A stretch of DNA of 64,000 nt from Methanocaldococcus bathoardescens (GTDB lineage: Archaea > AGJL01 > Methanococci > Methanococcales > Methanocaldococcaceae), in assembly GCF_000739065.1 (NCBI RefSeq), contig NZ_CP009149.1:310001-374000 (forward strand). The letters run 5' to 3'. A program made the position numbers and the translations under genes. The notes beneath the pieces were generated by a model. The model was not told the DNA's origin. It worked only from the letters and a program-made list of their open reading frames with translations, and searched no databases. This document shows, piece by piece, positions 19,856 through 28,443 of the stretch; position 1 is the stretch's first letter; each line of letters starts with the position of its first letter.

Positions 19856-20542
19856 ATGTATTATGACCAAAAAATAATAGAAAGAGGTAAATTATATTAC
19901 AGAAACAATTTAGTCAAATACTGCATAAAATACAAAAATTTTTTATTTGGAGAGGTTATAGGCTCAGAGACCTACAAAGTTAAAGTTGATTTGAATGATA
20001 ATTATTTTGGTTTATGCACATGCCCATACAAATACAACTGCAAACATGCCTACGCTCTAATTGAGGCATATAAAAACAACAACTATATTGATGCGGAAGA
20101 AATATTTAAAGAACTGAAAAACAAAACTAAAGAAGAAATTTTAGAAATTTTAAAAAATTTAGTTGTTAAACATTACCTATGGGATGAGTTTTTAGATACG
20201 GATAGTTTGTTAAACAAAGCCATTGGCTTAATAAAACTAATTCCATTAGAGAGAAAAAATATTCATACATTTAAGTCATTTTTAAGGAATCAGTTTGTTA
20301 AAAATGCTGATGATGAAGAATTAATAAAGGTTATTGATGAAATGATAAAAGCAGATTTGGATTTTAATAATTCTGATATTATTGAGTCACTGACAATAAT
20401 ATTAGATGAAATCTTTAGAAGAGAAAATAAAGAAGCAATAAAAAAGCTTATAAATTTATATAGGAAGCATAAAAGAGAATTATGGATTGTTGGAGATTAT
20501 CTAATTATTCACTATGATGATTACTTTGATTATATGGATTAG
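19856..20542 (+). CDS. SWIM zinc-finger protein
   Basis: A 228-residue protein with an N-terminal SWIM motif, GLCTCPYKYNCKHAYALIEA (CxC…CxH), expected to bind zinc and nucleic acid or protein. The rest (residues 80-228) is helical and acidic, without a recognised domain. The start ATG follows AAGTGAGAAT and overlaps the DUF2085 stop region. Its stop codon overlaps by 4 bp that of the convergent AAA ATPase, so the two messages have complementary 3' ends. Confidence 0.85.
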   Translation: MYYDQKIIERGKLYYRNNLVKYCIKYKNFLFGEVIGSETYKVKVDLNDNYFGLCTCPYKYNCKHAYALIEAYKNNNYIDAEEIFKELKNKTKEEILEILKNLVVKHYLWDEFLDTDSLLNKAIGLIKLIPLERKNIHTFKSFLRNQFVKNADDEELIKVIDEMIKADLDFNNSDIIESLTIILDEIFRRENKEAIKKLINLYRKHKRELWIVGDYLIIHYDDYFDYMD

Positions 20543-21654
20543 AGATAGAGGTGTTGTGGAGCTTCCCTTCTATTACTTACAATCTTCTTTAGAGCCCATT
20601 CTAAATCTTCTTTACTAACATAATCCCTATTTTCTAATATGGCCCTATGTAGTGCTGGCTTTAAGAATTTCTCTTTAATATCTCTACCACTAAATCCTTT
20701 TGTTTTTTCAACGAATTCTTTTAAATTAGCTTTAACAGGAATTGGCATTTTTTTAGCATACAATTCCATAATTTTCAATCTCTCCTCATCATTTGGTAAT
20801 TTGAACTCAATCTCTTCCTCAAACCTACTTCTAATTGCTGGGTCTAACATGGCTGGGTTATTTGTTGCCGCTATAGTTACAACTCCTTCATTTTCTTTAA
20901 TTCCATCTAATTCAGTTAATAATGCATTAACTACTTCAGAAACATCTCCTCTTAATGATTGATATTCCCTACTTAATCCTATAGCATCTAACTCATCAAT
21001 AAACACAATACATGGAGCACTTTCAGATGCTCTTTGATAAAGCTCCCTAATCATTTTAGAAGCATCTCCAACATGCTCTCCAATAAGCTCTGGAGCTTTC
21101 ACTAATATGAATGATGAATTTGTCTCTGTAGCTAAAGCTCTTGCCATCAATGTCTTTCCAGTTCCTGGAGGTCCATAGAACAATACATTCTTTGGAGCCC
21201 ATTCTCCAAAGAGTTTTGGATTTTCTAAATACTTCATAATAATTCTACACTTCTTCTTTGCCTCTTCCTGCCCAATAATCTCGCTGAACTTAGCTTTTTT
21301 AAACTGTGTTCTAAGAACTTTTTTAGGAGTTTGCAATTTAAATACTGTCTCGCTTGTAATCATTCCTCCCTCTTTTGGATAAGTTGAGATAACTTTGAAA
21401 GCGTAATCTGGAAGGATTGAGTTATCAAATAAGTAATCACCCTCTTTAACAATCTCGCCAATCCACTGGTCTCTCGCATAGATGTTAAATAATACAGGGT
21501 CATCAGTAGAGACTTTAACGTTCTCGCTACTAACCCTAATTGGGAATCCCGCAGGCTCTAAGACAACGTACTTTAATGATGGTAATGTATCATCGTAAGT
21601 TTTAATCTTTGAAAAAGATTTTATTTTTATTGGATTAAATCCAATTTTACTCAT
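20539..21654 (-). CDS. AAA ATPase related to proteasome-activating nucleotidases
   Basis: A 371-residue protein with one AAA module. An N-terminal beta-rich domain (residues 1-110) is followed by FSEIIGQEEAKKKCRIIM, Walker A YGPPGTGKTLMARALA, Walker B CIVFIDELDAIG, sensor 1 ATNNPAMLDPAIRSRFEE and a C-terminal four-helix lid with GFSGRDIKEK. It lacks the long coiled coil and C-terminal HbYX of true PAN, so it is probably a separate unfoldase or remodeller. It is divergent from the SDH-type protease. GGTGAGAG precedes the start. Confidence 0.88.
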   Translation of the reverse strand: MSKIGFNPIKIKSFSKIKTYDDTLPSLKYVVLEPAGFPIRVSSENVKVSTDDPVLFNIYARDQWIGEIVKEGDYLFDNSILPDYAFKVISTYPKEGGMITSETVFKLQTPKKVLRTQFKKAKFSEIIGQEEAKKKCRIIMKYLENPKLFGEWAPKNVLFYGPPGTGKTLMARALATETNSSFILVKAPELIGEHVGDASKMIRELYQRASESAPCIVFIDELDAIGLSREYQSLRGDVSEVVNALLTELDGIKENEGVVTIAATNNPAMLDPAIRSRFEEEIEFKLPNDEERLKIMELYAKKMPIPVKANLKEFVEKTKGFSGRDIKEKFLKPALHRAILENRDYVSKEDLEWALKKIVSNRREAPQHLYL

Positions 21655-21770
21655 AATCTCTCACCAATTTAAATGATGATAATAATAAGGCAACTATATT
21701 TATATTCATGAAGTGATATTAATAATTTACTTTATAGTCAATCATCAAAGTTTATCAGTTAATAGGCATT

Positions 21771-21837
21771 TATAAAACCCTTGTAGGGTTTTATATTCAA
21801 TACCTTATAAAGCGTTATTTGTCTAATTATTGAATAT
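21771..21837. repeat. Hairpin and inverted repeat before the SDH-type protease
   Basis: A perfect 11-bp hairpin with a TGT loop (arms TATAAAACCCT and AGGGTTTTATA) lies at 21771-21795. Overlapping its end is a second inverted repeat, ATATTCAATA at 21793-21802 and TATTGAATAT at 21828-21837. They sit between divergent genes, so an operator or 5' structure is possible; the 3-nt loop also matches the hairpin family elsewhere in the window. Confidence 0.55.
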
Positions 21838-21859
21838 ACCAAAAGTAATGGGGGATGAA

Positions 21860-22696
21860 ATGACATCCATGGATATATTTTTCTTCTTATTCATATTCCT
21901 ATTGTTTATTTATCCAGAGATGATGATGAGATATAAAATAATGAAAAGGTTGAGATGTATAAGGGAGATTGAGAGAGAAAGAGGGACAAGAGTTATAGCA
22001 ATGATACATAGGCAAGAAGCATTAACATTCTTGGGAATACCAATATACAAATTTATCACCATTGAAGATAGTGAAGAGATTTTAAGAGCTATTAGATTAA
22101 CACCAGAAGATATGCCTATTGATTTAATCATCCATACACCTGGAGGTTTAGCTTTAGCGAGTGAGCAGATTGCTTTAGCTTTAAAAGAACATAAAGCAAA
22201 AACAACAGTTATAATCCCACATTATGCTATGAGTGGAGGTTCTCTAATAGCTTTAGCGGCTGATGAAATAATTATGGATAAAAATGCAGTTATGGGGCCA
22301 GTAGACCCACAGATTGGGCAGTATCCTGCTGCATCTATCTTAGAAGCATACTATAAAAAAGGAGATAGAGTGGATGATGAAACACTAATATTGGTTGATA
22401 TATCAAAAAAGGCAATTAAACAGATGGAAGAATTTGTTTATGAGTTGTTGAAAGATAAGTATGGAGATGAGAAAGCTAAAGAAATAGCAAAAAAACTAAC
22501 TTCAGGAACATGGACACATGATTATCCTTTAACAGTTAATAAATTAAAAGAGTTGGGCATTGAAGTCAATACAAATGTCCCAAGAAAAGTTTATGAGTTA
22601 TTAGAGCTTTATCCACAACCAATGGGTGCAAAACCATCTGTATATTACATCCCTGTCCCATATAATAAAAAAGAAAGTGAAAAAAATGCAAAATAA
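21860..22696 (+). CDS. Membrane-anchored SDH-type serine protease-like protein (ClpP/crotonase fold)
   Basis: A 278-residue protein with one N-terminal membrane helix ([16 protein letters not shown]). The ClpP/SppA-like domain has [18 protein letters not shown], then [19 protein letters not shown] with the likely nucleophilic serine in MSGGS, and [10 protein letters not shown]. This is the archaeal SDH_sah family, thought to clip membrane proteins. The start is uncertain: in-frame TTG 21830, ATG 21848 and ATG 21860 all exist, and GGGGGATGAA precedes the last. The next gene overlaps its 3' end. Confidence 0.85.
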   Translation: MTSMDIFFFLFIFLLFIYPEMMMRYKIMKRLRCIREIERERGTRVIAMIHRQEALTFLGIPIYKFITIEDSEEILRAIRLTPEDMPIDLIIHTPGGLALASEQIALALKEHKAKTTVIIPHYAMSGGSLIALAADEIIMDKNAVMGPVDPQIGQYPAASILEAYYKKGDRVDDETLILVDISKKAIKQMEEFVYELLKDKYGDEKAKEIAKKLTSGTWTHDYPLTVNKLKELGIEVNTNVPRKVYELLELYPQPMGAKPSVYYIPVPYNKKESEKNAK

Positions 22697-23033
22697 GAAA
22701 ATTAAAAAAGTTAAAGTTGGAGATTTTGAGTTTGATGTTGTATTAGCAGATAATTTTATTAAAAGAGGGTTAGGTTTAATGCTTAGAGATATTGGGGATA
22801 AAGCTATGCTCTTCCTATATAAAAGAAGAAAGATAACCATGCATACATTTTTTATGCTTTATCCTATTGATGTAATTTTTATTGATAAAGATATGGTTGT
22901 TGAAGCTGTAAGATTAAAGCCATGGAAATCATATAAATGCAAAAATTACTCAACGGCAATGCTTGAATTTAAGTGTAGAGATGCTGAGCTAAATAAGCTT
23001 ATTGGGGAAAAAGTAGAATTTATGAGAGGATAA
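22686..23033 (+). CDS. DUF192 family protein
   Basis: A 115-residue small beta-barrel protein of the DUF192 family: [20 protein letters not shown], then [19 protein letters not shown], then the [18 protein letters not shown] segment. These match the conserved RGLM, hydrophobic centre and LE ends of the family. Some bacterial members are exported; this one has no signal peptide. Function is unknown. The start ATG at 22686 overlaps the end of the protease gene by 11 bp and follows AAGTGA, suggesting translational coupling. Confidence 0.85.
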   Translation: MQNKKIKKVKVGDFEFDVVLADNFIKRGLGLMLRDIGDKAMLFLYKRRKITMHTFFMLYPIDVIFIDKDMVVEAVRLKPWKSYKCKNYSTAMLEFKCRDAELNKLIGEKVEFMRG

Positions 23034-23035
23034 TT

Positions 23036-24079
23036 ATGGATTACTTAAAAATCTTAGAGGATTTAGTAAAAATCAGAACTGACAATAGAATTGGTGTTAA
23101 AAAGGCATTTAAATATTTGTCTAATCTTTTCAATAACTTAGGAATAAAAAATACTATCATTGAAGGATGCTTTGTAGCTTATAAAGAAAAGGAAAACTTT
23201 GATTTGATATTAAATTCACATATTGACACTGTAAAAGTTCAATCAAATTTTAAAAAGGATGATAATAATTTTTATGGAACTGGGGTTATAGATGCTAAAG
23301 GGAATGTAGTTTTAATGATTCATGCTTTTTTAAATAGTAATAACTCTATATTAGTTATCTCTCCTGATGAAGAAAAAGAATCAAATGGTATCTATAATTT
23401 TTGTCAATATTTGAGGAATAAAAATAAAATTAAAAAAGATATTAAATGCATAGTTGGAGAGCCAACTGACTTAAATGTTTGTATTGGACATAAAGGGAGG
23501 TTTGAGTATATTGTTGAGGCATTTGGTAAAGCGAGGCATGCTTCATCTCAAGGCCTAAATCCAATAGAAATTCTAAGCCAGATTATTTTAGATTTAAAAC
23601 AAATGCCTTTAGAAAAAATTAAAGTTGATAAAATCTACTGTTCTTCAATAACTCCAACTATAATAAAAGGCGGAATTCAAAGTAATATAATTCCTGACTA
23701 TGCTTATGTCTTATTTGATGTTAGGAGTGTTGAGAAGGATATAATAAAAAAGATAGACAATTTTTTATCTCAAAAAAATTATTCAAAGCATATAAAAAGT
23801 GGATTAAATTCTGAAAGGCATTATGCTGATTTCTACATGCTTGAAAATAAAGAATTGATAAATAAGTTGTCTAAAGAGTTTAAAATATCCTTTTTCAATG
23901 CCACCTGTGAAGCATATTACTTCAACAAATTTTTAAACGCTGATACTGTTATTTATGGTGTTGGAAAATTAGAGCTTGCCCACTCTAAGGAAGAATGTTT
24001 AAATTTAAATGATTTTGATAGGGGAATTAAAGAAGTAGAGAAGCTTGCAGAGTTAATGATAAATAGTTTAGGGGATTAA
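23036..24079 (+). CDS. M20-family deacylase/peptidase (ArgE/DapE/LysK-like)
   Basis: A 347-residue two-zinc amidohydrolase. Metal ligands appear in LNSHIDTV (HxD) near residue 63, [10 protein letters not shown], the [11 protein letters not shown] pair of glutamates, GEPTD and the late LAHSKEE histidine. An inserted dimerisation domain spans about residues 150-260. M20 relatives deacylate N-acyl amino acids (ArgE, DapE, LysK), but methanogens with the DapL route do not need DapE, so the substrate is unclear. The start lies 3 bp after the DUF192 stop and the methylase begins 2 bp after its end. Confidence 0.85.
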   Translation: MDYLKILEDLVKIRTDNRIGVKKAFKYLSNLFNNLGIKNTIIEGCFVAYKEKENFDLILNSHIDTVKVQSNFKKDDNNFYGTGVIDAKGNVVLMIHAFLNSNNSILVISPDEEKESNGIYNFCQYLRNKNKIKKDIKCIVGEPTDLNVCIGHKGRFEYIVEAFGKARHASSQGLNPIEILSQIILDLKQMPLEKIKVDKIYCSSITPTIIKGGIQSNIIPDYAYVLFDVRSVEKDIIKKIDNFLSQKNYSKHIKSGLNSERHYADFYMLENKELINKLSKEFKISFFNATCEAYYFNKFLNADTVIYGVGKLELAHSKEECLNLNDFDRGIKEVEKLAELMINSLGD

Positions 24080-24080
24080 A

Positions 24081-24962
24081 ATGGAGGTAAATAAAATTTA
24101 TTGTATGGATTGCTTAGAAGGTATGAAACAGTTAGAAGATAAGTCAGTTGATGTAGTTGTTACTTCTCCTCCATATAATATTGGTATAAAATATAACAAA
24201 TATTCTGATAATTTGAGTAGAGATGATTACCTAAATTGGATTGAAGAGGTAGTCAAAGAGATAAAGAGAGTGCTAAAAGATAACGGCTCTTTTTTTATAA
24301 ATATTGGCTATACTGCAAAAGACCCATGGATTGCCTTTGATGTCGCTAACGTTATAAGGAAGCATTTTAAACTACAAAATACCATCCATTGGATAAAATC
24401 AATTGCAATACAAAAAGAGGATGTTGGAAATTATCCAAATATTATAGGAGACATTGCCGTTGGGCATTATAAACCAATAAACAGTGATAGATTTTTAAGT
24501 ATAATGCATGAATATATCTTTCATTTCACAAAAAATGGAAATGTTAAGTTAGATAAATTAGCAATTGGTGTTCCTTATCAAGATAAAAGCAATATAAAGA
24601 GATTTAACAGAAAAGGAGATTTAAGGGATAGAGGAAACACTTGGTTTATTCCTTATGAAACCATACAATCAAAAGAAAAAGAAAGACCACATCCTGCAAC
24701 ATTTCCGCCAAAACTTCCAGAGATGTGTATTAAACTACATGGTGTTAAAAGAACAAACCTTGTTTTAGACCCATTTATGGGAATTGGAAGCACAGCTATT
24801 GCATGTATTAGGTTGGAAGTTAATTACATTGGCTTTGAGATTGATGAATATTACTGCAAAGTGGCAGAAGAAAGAATAAAAAAGGAACTTTCAAAAATAA
24901 ATAAAAAATTTGGAAATATAAAAGAAAATAAGAAAATATTAACTCTTGATGTGTTTATTTAA
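24081..24962 (+). CDS. Type II DNA methyltransferase, MjaV-like
   Basis: A 293-residue beta-class DNA methyltransferase: the catalytic [12 protein letters not shown] motif near residue 29 precedes the AdoMet motif [15 protein letters not shown] near residue 230. A TSPPY motif is typical of N4-cytosine enzymes. The order, length and gene context match M. jannaschii MJ1498 (M.MjaV, GTAC), as I recall it. It is convergent with the restriction enzyme gene and overlaps by 4 bp the end of the pseudogene between them. Start ATG 2 bp after the M20 gene. Confidence 0.88.
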   Translation: MEVNKIYCMDCLEGMKQLEDKSVDVVVTSPPYNIGIKYNKYSDNLSRDDYLNWIEEVVKEIKRVLKDNGSFFINIGYTAKDPWIAFDVANVIRKHFKLQNTIHWIKSIAIQKEDVGNYPNIIGDIAVGHYKPINSDRFLSIMHEYIFHFTKNGNVKLDKLAIGVPYQDKSNIKRFNRKGDLRDRGNTWFIPYETIQSKEKERPHPATFPPKLPEMCIKLHGVKRTNLVLDPFMGIGSTAIACIRLEVNYIGFEIDEYYCKVAEERIKKELSKINKKFGNIKENKKILTLDVFI

Positions 24963-25419
24963 ATGCTATCTTTAAGACGTTCAACAATGTCTTTTAGAGA
25001 ATCTGCTAATCTTTCTATATCTTGGACACCTGTTGCAGAACCTTTTAACTTTTCTAATTCACTTTCTATTCTTTTAAATACATCCCTTGCTACTACTTTT
25101 ATTTCATCTTCATTACATGGAATAAATACTCCTCCTTGTGGTCCTGAATTAATTAATGTAGCTACAATACCTTTCTCTTTTAATGGTATTAATACATTAT
25201 GTTGAAATCTTCCCTATTACTCTTATAACCTACTTTATTCATAATATTATTAATACTTGTCCTACAATCTATTCCACAATGTCCATTATTTAATAAATAT
25301 TCTACTACTTTAACTTGATACTATCTATTACTACCTACTTGAGCATTTTGATTTTGAGCAATAAAATTCTTTGCTCTTTGTATCCATGGACTGTTATCAC
25401 ATTTTGGGCAGTTTGACAT
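24959..25419 (-). pseudogene. Broken winged-helix/zinc-knuckle gene between methylase and endonuclease
   Basis: Reading from the ATG at 25419 (GGGTGAGAAT upstream) gives MSNCPKCDNSPWIQRAKNF and onward to a TAG at 25321-25323 (codon 33). The same frame then continues sensibly (YQVKVVEYLLNNGHCGIDC) to about 25205. There, one base appears to be missing from a T run, and the other frame carries on (NVLIPLKEKGIVATLINSGP) to a TAA at 24959. The restored protein would have about 152 residues: a CPKC zinc knuckle, a winged-helix-like middle and a coiled C-terminus. It may have been a regulator of the restriction locus. Confidence 0.8.
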
Positions 25420-25462
25420 TATTCTCACCCTAAAAGAAAACTTTTAAAGAGATAGAGTTTAA

Positions 25463-25560
25463 TTAAACTTCCCCTCCCCAACCTTGCCATGTCATGCCCC
25501 TATTCACTACAAAATTTGATGTCTTACCTCTTCTATTCACCCACACAGAAATAGGACTTT
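25463..25560 (-). other. Possible small ORF or gene remnant upstream of the pseudogene
   Basis: In a stretch that is richer in G+C than its surroundings, the minus strand reads VNRRGKTSNFVVNRGMTWQG and then WGGEV followed by TAA at 25463-25465. Only GTG codons could start it, no good ribosome-binding site is visible, and an in-frame stop lies just upstream. The rest of the 25420-25630 gap shows nothing I can identify. It may be a tiny protein or the end of a decayed gene. Confidence 0.3.
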
Positions 25561-25630
25561 ACATCCTTTTAAATATTCTATTTTTTAATATTATAAAACT
25601 TATGCTTGCTTATTATAATCCATAACTTTA

Positions 25631-26323
25631 TTAATTTAAATCTTCTTCGTAAATAATCAATTCCTTTTTATATAACTCTCTATTAGAGGCATTAAACTCT
25701 CTCTTAATTCCTCCCTTTAATTTAGATAAGTCAATTATTTTAAAGCCAATAGCATAATAATTATTGTTTCTCTTCTCAATCTTAAATGATAAGCATAAAT
25801 GAGATGCGTCAAACCTTATCTTTATTCCTTCTTCATCTTTTGATGGAGAGGCATAAAAAGTTCTATGAGATGAGTTTATATTATTCTCATTGAATGTTTT
25901 AATTTCGATATAAACTACTCTTCCTTCTCCCTCTTTCTTCCCTTTATACCAAAATTCTATATCAGGATATCCTGTTGATTTTTGCTTACCTTTTTTAGTT
26001 TTTGGAGTAATTGCATATCCGTATTTGTTTAAAACATCTTTAACATAATGTTCAATATGATTTCCAACCTCATTAACTCTTTTTGGTATCTTTCCATCTT
26101 TAGTTTTTACACCATTTGTATTTTTAATCTCCTCAATAACTTCTTTACATACCTTAATTAAATCATCAATCAATTCTTTATCTTCTTTTTTAGATAAATC
26201 AATTGGGATAATCTTATAACTACTTACTACCCTAACAAAAGTGGAAAATGAAATTTTTTCAATTGGTTGCAATATTTGTCGTAAAATTTGCTCTATTTCT
26301 TCATAATAGCTTCTATCGTCCAT
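25631..26323 (-). CDS. Type II restriction endonuclease, MjaV-like
   Basis: A 230-residue protein with a PD-(D/E)xK nuclease core: GYPDIEFWYKGKKEGEGRVV followed by YIEIKTF supplies D, E and K. The flanks, NRELYKKELIIYEEDLN and NEVGNHIEHYVKDVLNKYGY, match no general family that I know. Position opposite a TSPPY methylase and size recall M. jannaschii MJ1500 (R.MjaV, GTAC). The ATG at 26323 lies after GGTGAT; a more upstream ATG overlaps that site. The gene appears intact. Confidence 0.8.
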   Translation of the reverse strand: MDDRSYYEEIEQILRQILQPIEKISFSTFVRVVSSYKIIPIDLSKKEDKELIDDLIKVCKEVIEEIKNTNGVKTKDGKIPKRVNEVGNHIEHYVKDVLNKYGYAITPKTKKGKQKSTGYPDIEFWYKGKKEGEGRVVYIEIKTFNENNINSSHRTFYASPSKDEEGIKIRFDASHLCLSFKIEKRNNNYYAIGFKIIDLSKLKGGIKREFNASNRELYKKELIIYEEDLN

Positions 26324-26348
26324 ATAAATCACCATAAAATCTCAAAAA

Positions 26349-27020
26349 TTAAATTTCTAAATTTGTAATTCTAATTCCTGTTCCTTTTGATTTATATTTT
26401 ATATTTAATCCAATTAATAATGGTGTTATTGCCTCTATAATTCTTGATTTTTCTAAATTACCACAATCAATTGCCCTAACTCCATCTATTTGATTAGCTA
26501 AATCAATAACAACTTTCTTTGCCTCCTCATCATTTCCACAAACTAAGATATCACAATCAACTGGATTATCCAAATCTTCCAAAACAGCATGACAAACATT
26601 TTGAAATGCACTAACTACCTTACTCTCTTTTAATACATTTTGAACCATTTCAGCAACTGAGCCATCTGGAGGAAACAATAATCTTGTTGGTTTATCCCCT
26701 ATTGCAGTTGCCAAAGGAACACCGATAGAAACAACTATCTTTCCCTTTAACTCTTCTTTCAATTGTTTTATTGTTGATAGAGTGTATTCATAAGGTAAAG
26801 ATAGGATAACAACATCTCCTTCTTTTGCAGCCTCTTTATTTTCTAAGCCAATTATATCTGCCTCAATTCCTCTCTGCTTTAATATTTCTTTAGCCTTTTT
26901 AGCCGCTTCTTCTGCCCTCTCCTTTTTTCTTGAACCAATTATTATCTTATTATTTTTAGCCAACCTTAAAGCTAAACCAAACCCTTGGTCTCCAGTACCT
27001 CCCAATATTGCTACTTTCAT
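26349..27020 (-). CDS. fno: F420H2:NADP+ oxidoreductase
   Basis: A 223-residue enzyme moving hydride between reduced coenzyme F420 and NADP+, supplying NADPH in methanogens. The N-terminus has the Rossmann motif MKVAILGGTGDQGFGLALRL with GSRKKERAEEAAKKA, where the S-R-K cluster selects NADP. LSLPYEYTLSTI and VCGNDEEAKKVVIDL follow. It begins 5 bp after the end of rnz on the same strand with GGGTGAAAAA upstream. Confidence 0.93.
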   Translation of the reverse strand: MKVAILGGTGDQGFGLALRLAKNNKIIIGSRKKERAEEAAKKAKEILKQRGIEADIIGLENKEAAKEGDVVILSLPYEYTLSTIKQLKEELKGKIVVSIGVPLATAIGDKPTRLLFPPDGSVAEMVQNVLKESKVVSAFQNVCHAVLEDLDNPVDCDILVCGNDEEAKKVVIDLANQIDGVRAIDCGNLEKSRIIEAITPLLIGLNIKYKSKGTGIRITNLEI

Positions 27021-27024
27021 TTTT

Positions 27025-27969
27025 TCACCCCAATAAATCTCTTTTTATATCATAGGTCATTAAATCCTCACTAATAATAATTTTAAAGCTCTCATTATAC
27101 TGTTTAACGTTCATTTTATATAGGTTGAAATATTCCTCCTTATCATACCTTGCTGAGATATGAGTTAAAATTAAAGCCTTTACATTTGCCAATTTGGCTA
27201 TATTGACGGCATCTCCTATTGTAGAATGCATATTATCTTTAGCAATATCTTTAGAAGAATCATCAAACGTCGCTTCGTGAATTAAGATATCACATCCTAA
27301 TTCATTTAAATATTTTCCAAAATCTTCCAATGGAACGGTATCTCCACTATATGCTAAACAAAATCCTTTTTTTGGTGGTAACAAAACATCTTCTGGATTT
27401 ACAATTTCTCCATAAATATTTTTAACCGCCTCTCCATTTTTTAGTTTTTTTAAATCTGGCCCTATTTTAACTCCAAGTTTTTTAGCTTTCTCAATATCTA
27501 AACGTGGTTTTTTTCTTTCTTTAAATATATAAGCGTAAGAAGGAATACCATGTTCAGTTGGATAGGCAATTATCTCATAGTTCTCTTCTTTATAGATAGT
27601 TATTGGCTTTTTTTCATAAATCTCATAGACTTTTATTGGAAATTCTATATAATGAGCTCCGAGCTTTAATGAGTTTTCAACAACTTCCTTTGTCCCTTCA
27701 GGGCCGAATATATTAATTTCTTTATCCCTTCCAAAAAATCCCATACTCTGTAAAAGTCCTGGAATGCCCAATATATGGTCTCCATGTAGATGAGTTATAA
27801 ATATATGGTTAATTTTCATCGGCGATACTTCAGTAAAAAGCATCTGTCTTTGGATATTTTCACCACAATCAAATAAAAAAACCTCTCCTCCAAATTTAAA
27901 TGCTATCCCTATATGATTCCTATTTTTTGATGGAACTGCCGCTCCAGTTCCTAAGAATATCAATTTCAT
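27025..27969 (-). CDS. rnz: RNase Z, tRNA 3' endonuclease
   Basis: A 314-residue metallo-beta-lactamase-fold nuclease that removes 3' trailers from tRNA precursors. It opens MKLIFLGTGAAVPSKNRNHI; FITHLHGDHILGIPGLLQ is the HxHxDH metal motif, YSGDTVP carries the bridging aspartate, HEATF the conserved histidine box, and LILTHISARY the last ligand. The long-insert exosite region lies near residues 150-190. The ATG at 27969 follows GGATGATT. It sits between the regulator gene and fno in one probable operon. Confidence 0.95.
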   Translation of the reverse strand: MKLIFLGTGAAVPSKNRNHIGIAFKFGGEVFLFDCGENIQRQMLFTEVSPMKINHIFITHLHGDHILGIPGLLQSMGFFGRDKEINIFGPEGTKEVVENSLKLGAHYIEFPIKVYEIYEKKPITIYKEENYEIIAYPTEHGIPSYAYIFKERKKPRLDIEKAKKLGVKIGPDLKKLKNGEAVKNIYGEIVNPEDVLLPPKKGFCLAYSGDTVPLEDFGKYLNELGCDILIHEATFDDSSKDIAKDNMHSTIGDAVNIAKLANVKALILTHISARYDKEEYFNLYKMNVKQYNESFKIIISEDLMTYDIKRDLLG

Positions 27970-27988
27970 AATAATCATCCAAATATTA

Positions 27989-28384
27989 TTATTTTATATT
28001 TTCTAAATACTCCTTAATTACATCTTCAAACTCTAATTCATCTACCCATTTTTTCATACTGTTGCACCACTCTTCCATAGTCTTTTTTATGATTTTCTTT
28101 GTTTCTTCAAATGGAATTGCCTCGTAAATAAAATAATAACCTCCATCTTTTATATTAACCTGCCTTCTTTTAACTAAACCTGCATTCATTAAATTTTGAA
28201 CTGACCTTTGAACTGTACTTCTATCCCTATTAATTCTCTCAGCAATATCATTTATTTTTGATGGGCCGTTTTTTAAAATATCAAAATAAACTTTAACATC
28301 AGAAACTTTTATACCAAAAACGCATGCCATTAAACTATCAAACGTCCAAGTTGTGCATGGCGTTTTTAATAAAAGTTTACTCAT
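27989..28384 (-). CDS. Winged-helix transcriptional regulator
   Basis: A 131-residue helix-turn-helix protein. Residues 35-75 (VYFDILKNGPSKINDIAERI, then DRSTVQRSVQNLMNAGLVKR) form a TrmB/MarR-like winged helix. The tail is a helical dimerisation segment. The N-terminus has two cysteines (TPCTTWTF, LMACVFG) that could sense redox or bind metal. Its target is unknown; it lies just upstream of rnz on the same strand. GGTGAT precedes the start. Confidence 0.85.
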   Translation of the reverse strand: MSKLLLKTPCTTWTFDSLMACVFGIKVSDVKVYFDILKNGPSKINDIAERINRDRSTVQRSVQNLMNAGLVKRRQVNIKDGGYYFIYEAIPFEETKKIIKKTMEEWCNSMKKWVDELEFEDVIKEYLENIK

Positions 28385-28443
28385 ATTATCACCTTCATGG
28401 TTGTGGCATTGACATTAACTAACTATATCATTATATTTAAAGA

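Noticed and set aside
20539-21654. Proteasome-activating nucleotidase (PAN)
   Set aside because: The AAA core is similar but the N-terminal coiled coil and C-terminal HbYX motif are missing.
24963-25205. Plus-strand 80-residue ORF after the methylase
   Set aside because: It is the shadow of the minus-strand broken gene, which has a ribosome-binding site, family-like composition and clear reading on both sides of its lesions.
25321-25323. TAG codon considered as pyrrolysine
   Set aside because: Pyrrolysine use is not known in Methanocaldococcus, and the same gene has an additional frameshift, so decay explains it better.
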